From assembly GCA_005789925.1 (NCBI GenBank), contig SXWG01000206.1:1-9770 (forward strand): a stretch of 9,770 bases of DNA, given 5' to 3'. A model generated the notes under the pieces. It searched no databases. It was given only the letters and a program-made list of their open reading frames with translations, and was not told the DNA's origin. The position numbers and the translations under genes were made by a program. The stretch is from Actinomycetota bacterium (lineage in GTDB: Bacteria; Actinomycetota; Acidimicrobiia; Acidimicrobiales; Ilumatobacteraceae). Shown here in pieces: positions 7,143-9,770 of the stretch (positions within the stretch are counted from its first letter, which is position 1; the number at the start of each line of letters is the position of its first letter).

Positions 7143-7538
7143 TCAGCCTTTTGTGCGGATCTGAAAGCCGCACTTCGACGCAAGCGACTTGAAGGTGCGC
7201 TTCTGAGCTTTTGTCGGCGAACCGTTCGATTTGGTCAGACCATTTGCCTCGACGCAGCTCTGGTTCTGCGCAGACAACTTTGCATACTGTTTCCAGATGC
7301 CGCAGGCCTTCGTGGCTGCCCGTACCGATGCCTTTCGTTCGGCTTTCGTGGACGACGAAGAGATTCCTGCGAGAGCAGAGTCAAGGCACGATTGCTGTTC
7401 TGAGGTCAGGTTGACCAGACGCGATGCCGGACCACCCTTGGTGCCTGATGTTGCGGAGGCGGATCCGACACCGCTTGCAAGCAAGGTTGCGGCTGCGACT
7501 GCAGTGCCAATTAGCGCCTTACGAAAAGTGTTGGTCAT
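7143..7538 (-). CDS. Small secreted protein with duplicated Cys-pair motif
   Basis: A 131-residue protein I do not recognise. MTNTFRKALI plus a hydrophobic Ala/Val/Leu stretch and the site ASA|T near residue 29 form a clear Sec signal peptide without a lipobox, so it should be released outside the membrane. The mature part is Lys/Ser/Thr-rich with exactly four cysteines (51, 79, 95, 123). It is an internal duplication with a 44-residue period: LTSEQQSC...TKACGI (44-81) and LSAQNQSC...ASKCGF (88-125), each with its Cys pair 28 residues apart, suggesting two helical hairpins each closed by a disulfide. The start is fixed by AGGAG about 8 nt upstream (plus-strand 7547-7551); a longer frame to 7583 has no such site. 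It is divergent from a response regulator and may belong to its regulon. Confidence 0.8.
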   Translation of the reverse strand: MTNTFRKALIGTAVAAATLLASGVGSASATSGTKGGPASRLVNLTSEQQSCLDSALAGISSSSTKAERKASVRAATKACGIWKQYAKLSAQNQSCVEANGLTKSNGSPTKAQKRTFKSLASKCGFQIRTKG

Positions 7539-7624
7539 GGGGAATTCTCCTTTGATTGAGAGCCCGGTAAGTTCCGGACACACACCATGTTGCCCGACGA
7601 GTCTTTATTGTGCCGTTTGGGAAC

Positions 7625-7641
7625 CTTTAGGTTTCCTTCAG
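7625..7641 (+). promoter_or_regulatory. Upstream 11-bp-spaced direct repeat (OmpR/PhoB-type site)
   Basis: CTTTAGgtttcCTTCAG consists of two CTTNAG half-sites starting 11 bp apart, the usual spacing for winged-helix response regulators bound as tandem dimers. It matches the element at 7663-7679 in 14 of 17 positions, including the spacer. It lies mid-gap between the divergent secreted-protein gene and the regulator. A further partial half-site CTTTAT at 7603-7608 keeps the same 11-bp phase (22 bp upstream). Confidence 0.5.
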
Positions 7642-7662
7642 ATGCGCAAGACACTTGACGGT

Positions 7663-7679
7663 CTTAAGTTTTCCTTAAG
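7663..7679 (+). promoter_or_regulatory. Downstream 11-bp-spaced direct repeat, probable autoregulatory site
   Basis: CTTAAGttttcCTTAAG has two identical half-sites starting 11 bp apart. It ends 10 bp before the -10-like hexamer at 7690, the distance at which PhoB-class activators replace the -35 element. CTTAAG is itself palindromic, so orientation is judged from the spacer, which matches the upstream copy. Confidence 0.55.
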
Positions 7680-7689
7680 GTTCATGCTT

Positions 7690-7695
7690 CATACT
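7690..7695 (+). promoter_or_regulatory. Candidate -10 of the response regulator promoter
   Basis: CATACT agrees with TATAAT at four positions, including the key second A and last T. No -35 is found at 17 bp; that place is taken by the CTTAAG repeat. The expected start site is 7 bp downstream at 7702, the first base of an in-frame GTG, which would give a leaderless transcript. Confidence 0.4.
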
Positions 7696-7701
7696 GCATG
7701 T

Positions 7702-8394
7702 GTGAGTTCTGGCGGCGCTGACACTCGTGTGCTTGTGGTGGATGATGAGGAGAACATCTCCTATCTCTTGTCGGTGGCCCTTCGTAATCACGGTCTTGAA
7801 GTTCAGACAGCAACATCTGGGGCAGAAGCACTTCAGCTCGTCAGATTGTTCAATCCTCATCTGGTCATACTCGATGTGATGTTGCCAGATCGTGACGGTC
7901 TGGCCGTCTTACGGCAGATGCGCCGTGAATCAATTGATGTACCTGTCATTTTTCTTAGCGTTCGTGGCGCGGTTGATGACCGCGTCACCGGATTGGCACT
8001 CGGGGCAGATGACTACGTGGTGAAGCCGTTCTCCTTAGAGGAGGTTCTTGCGCGGGTTGACGCACAGTTGCGTCGAGTCGGGCGCGACAAGCGGCGGGCG
8101 CGATACGAAGTTGGTGGTTTGGTTCTTGATGATCCGTCTCACCGCGTTTGGGTCGATGGAGAGGAAGTCCATCTCTCACCGACAGAGTTCACTCTGTTGA
8201 GGTATCTCATGGCTCACGAGGGCACAGTCCTTAGACGTGAGCAGATACTCAATCATGTCTGGCAATACGATTTTGATGGGCATTCCACAATCATCGAGCC
8301 GTTCATGAGCGGTCTCCGCAAGAAGCTCGAACGAAACGGTCAACGCCTCATTCACACTGTTCGTGGTGTGGGCTACACAATTCGACAGTCCTGA
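7702..8394 (+). CDS. Two-component response regulator, OmpR/PhoB family
   Basis: A 230-residue DNA-binding regulator. The receiver domain (about 9-122) has the acidic pair Asp14-Asp15 in VLVVDDEEN, phospho-acceptor Asp58 in VILDVMLPDRDG, Ser86 in the usual Thr/Ser position and Lys108 in VVKPF. The C-terminal winged helix (about 136-228) has SPTEFTLLRYLMAHEGTVLRREQIL, the recognition-helix region STIIEPFMSGLRKKLE and the wing HTVRGVGYTI. GTG at 7702 is preferred: the protein then begins seven residues before the first receiver strand, and a promoter-like hexamer predicts transcription from this codon. ATG at 7684 (six more residues) is the alternative; it would need a start site inside the candidate operator. 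The open frame further upstream is antisense to the secreted-protein gene. The stop overlaps the kinase start (TGATG). The signal is not known. Confidence 0.93.
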   Translation: MSSGGADTRVLVVDDEENISYLLSVALRNHGLEVQTATSGAEALQLVRLFNPHLVILDVMLPDRDGLAVLRQMRRESIDVPVIFLSVRGAVDDRVTGLALGADDYVVKPFSLEEVLARVDAQLRRVGRDKRRARYEVGGLVLDDPSHRVWVDGEEVHLSPTEFTLLRYLMAHEGTVLRREQILNHVWQYDFDGHSTIIEPFMSGLRKKLERNGQRLIHTVRGVGYTIRQS

Positions 8395-8579
8395 TGTCTC
8401 TGTACCGCCGTCTTCTTCTCGCCGTCACCGTCGCGACAGTGGCGATTGCGGTCTGTTGTGTGTCGGTCTACCGCTTTCAGCAAGGTTTTGTCTCTGAGAG
8501 AGTCGACGATCGATTGATGAATCTCGAAGAATCGGTTCAAGCAGTTGTACGAAAACTCACCACCACAGATCGCCGATAA
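8394..8579 (+). CDS. N-terminal fragment of the histidine kinase
   Basis: The 61-residue piece before the TAA. MSLYRRLLLAVTVATVAIAVCCVSVY is a membrane-spanning segment with a basic cytoplasmic start. The rest (RFQQGFVSERVDDRLMNLEESVQAVVRKLTT, in part) is the helical beginning of an extracellular sensor domain of the kind in which a first long helix leads from TM1. The ATG overlaps the regulator stop by one base, so it is likely coupled in translation. Alone it has no signalling capacity and would be a short membrane peptide. Confidence 0.6.
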   Translation: MSLYRRLLLAVTVATVAIAVCCVSVYRFQQGFVSERVDDRLMNLEESVQAVVRKLTTTDRR

Positions 8580-8624
8580 CCTCTCATCGAGACAGCTCTT
8601 TCTGATGTTTTCGTCGGTGAAATC

Positions 8625-9731
8625 ATGCCAGACGGGGAGATCGAGACTTTGCTCGCTCCCGTCGATCGGCCTTTCGCGAAACCGGCTCTATCTGACAGGC
8701 CACGTCTGTATCAACCGCGAACTGTAAGCACGAATGAAGCCGATAGCCATATGCGCATTCTGGTCACAGACATAAATGGTGGAAGGGAAATCGTCATCGG
8801 AATTGCTCTCGACGAGAATCTGAAGAACCTCGCGACACTTCGACGTCTGCTGGCAGCTTTGTTCCTAATTTCAACAGCAGTGATCATCCTGGTGTTCTGG
8901 TGGGTTGTCGTTCTCGGCATAAAACCAATCAGAGGGATGGTGGAAGCCGCGAGAGCGGTCGCGTCTAAGGACCGACGCGTTCGTATGAATGTTCAGAACT
9001 CATCTGTAGAGACAGCCGAACTAGGCAATGCAATAAACAAGATGATTGATGAACTTGAGTTGTCGGAGCGACGAATGGCAAATTTCGTCGCAGATGCATC
9101 GCATGAACTTCGTACTCCTCTGACGACTGTGCGGGGATACCCAGACTTGTATCTGTCTGGCGCCTTGAACCGAGATGTGGATATCCGTGACGCGATGTCA
9201 CGCATCAGCTCTACTTCGGCCCGCATGTCGGGCATCATCGAGGACTTGCTCGCTTTGGTGGTGGTGGGCGAGACCACAGCGCTCGTGCCCACATCGATTG
9301 ATGTGGGCGAATTGCTACAACAGTGTGCGGAGGAGGGACACATTCTCGATCCATCGCGGACGTTCTCAGTGCTGTGTGAGTCGGGGTTGACACTGTCATC
9401 TGATCGTGACCGCGTGATTCGTGTCGTCATGGCTTTTGTCGAGAACGCTGTCGTCCATTCTCGACAAGGTGGAGCCATCGAAATCAAGGTCCAAAGACTC
9501 GATGATCGCATCAGAGTTGAAGTGTCTGATGATGGGCCTGGCGTACCACCATCGCTTGTCAGTCACATTTTTCAGCCATTTGTAAAGGCTGATACCGCAC
9601 GCACGCAGCGTGACACCGGTAGTGGACTTGGACTAGCAATTGCGTCTCGGCTCGTGGAATTGATGCGTGGACAAATCGGTGTCGACACAAATCCGAACAA
9701 AGCAACGTTCTGGTTCACACTTCCGTCGTGA
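8625..9731 (+). CDS. Catalytic fragment of the histidine kinase
   Basis: The piece after the TAA that could start again at ATG 8625, 45 bases beyond the stop, with GGTGA a few bases ahead as a weak ribosome site. Its 368 residues hold the last part of the sensor domain, TM2 (about 74-98), HAMP (about 99-150), the H-box with His160 in ADASHELRTPL, the N-box with Asn274 in FVENAVVHS, the G1 box DDGPGVPP (302-309), the F-box IFQPFV (315-320) and the G2 box TGSGLGLAI (331-339). All residues for autophosphorylation are present. If made, it would lack TM1, so the N-terminal part would not be anchored outside in the normal way and signal control would probably be altered. Confidence 0.7.
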   Translation: MPDGEIETLLAPVDRPFAKPALSDRPRLYQPRTVSTNEADSHMRILVTDINGGREIVIGIALDENLKNLATLRRLLAALFLISTAVIILVFWWVVVLGIKPIRGMVEAARAVASKDRRVRMNVQNSSVETAELGNAINKMIDELELSERRMANFVADASHELRTPLTTVRGYPDLYLSGALNRDVDIRDAMSRISSTSARMSGIIEDLLALVVVGETTALVPTSIDVGELLQQCAEEGHILDPSRTFSVLCESGLTLSSDRDRVIRVVMAFVENAVVHSRQGGAIEIKVQRLDDRIRVEVSDDGPGVPPSLVSHIFQPFVKADTARTQRDTGSGLGLAIASRLVELMRGQIGVDTNPNKATFWFTLPS

Positions 9732-9770
9732 CGCACTCGTGCGCCAATGACGACAAATGGTGGTCGAGAC

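Larger units (their letters stand above)
8394..9731 (+). pseudogene. Sensor histidine kinase interrupted by an in-frame stop
   Basis: Read as one frame, this is a 445-codon membrane histidine kinase, partner of the preceding regulator. It would have TM1 (about 7-25), an extracellular sensor domain (26-150), TM2 (about 151-175), HAMP, HisKA with His237 in ASHELRTPLTT, and an HATPase_c domain. A TAA at 8577-8579 breaks it in the sensor domain. The same frame continues directly after the stop with PLIETALSDVFVGEI and on through the intact kinase, so this is a point nonsense change, not a frameshift. A single base from CAA, GAA or AAA would explain it. Sequence error, recent inactivation and expression as two pieces are all possible. 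Everything else in the gene, including the ATP-binding motifs, looks functional, which argues for a very recent change or an error. Confidence 0.82.

Noticed and set aside
6946..7173. Open frame of 75 codons on the minus strand between the thioesterase and the secreted-protein gene
   Set aside because: It reads straight through the 14-bp terminator hairpin, overlaps the ends of both neighbours, has no ribosome binding site and no recognisable protein features.
7231..7701. Upstream extension of the response-regulator frame
   Set aside because: It is antisense to the secreted-protein gene and crosses the promoter region. The receiver domain is complete without it.
8993..9511. Minus-strand frame of 172 codons over the kinase
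   Set aside because: It is antisense to the HisKA and ATP-binding domains, and its translation is Ser/Arg-rich without any motif.
9732..9770. CGCAC/GTGCG inverted repeat just after the kinase
   Set aside because: It has only a 2-nt centre and lies at the window edge. There is no T-tract, and the rest of the stretch shows no gene start.

Overview
The window reads as a chromosomal housekeeping segment from an actinobacterium. It is moderately GC-rich, with GTG starts, several poorly marked ribosome binding sites and a plausible leaderless transcript. The shortened loop in the ClpB fragment and the general look of PurA and of the small basic protein resemble class Acidimicrobiia. That placement is recalled family knowledge, not a search result. 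There are no mobile elements, tRNA or rRNA genes or CRISPR arrays.

Layout. Positions 2-523 hold the C-terminal end of the ClpB disaggregase. Convergent to it, overlapping by 8 bp, is a histidinol-dehydrogenase-family gene (516-1841, minus) in which two of the four zinc ligands of HisD are replaced. A short divergent region leads to the purA-purB pair (1936-4526), which makes AMP from IMP; the two genes overlap by 4 bp. Convergent to purB is a small basic protein of unknown function (4549-5004, minus). Its upstream region, shared with pyrE, carries two 15-bp dyads built from four GAAAC/GTTTC half-sites. pyrE (5104-5700) begins a tight three-gene run with a cupredoxin-like lipoprotein and a TesB-type acyl-CoA thioesterase. 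The run ends at a 14-bp perfect hairpin terminator, which probably also serves the convergent gene beyond it.

The last third is a signalling locus. A small secreted protein (7143-7538, minus) has an internal duplication, each copy holding a pair of cysteines 28 residues apart. It is divergent from an OmpR/PhoB-type response regulator (about 7702-8394). The region between them has two 17-bp elements, each a pair of CTTNAG half-sites spaced 11 bp. The downstream element ends exactly 10 bp before a -10-like hexamer whose expected start site falls on a GTG codon of the regulator. This is the layout expected of an autoregulated PhoB-type promoter with a leaderless message. The partner histidine kinase follows immediately (8394-9731) but is cut by an in-frame TAA in its sensor domain, so it is either a fresh pseudogene, a split gene or a sequencing error.

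Most notable for follow-up: the divergent HisD paralogue, the two operator-like arrays, the interrupted kinase and the duplicated Cys-pair secreted protein. I see no complete, clearly undescribed multi-gene system here.
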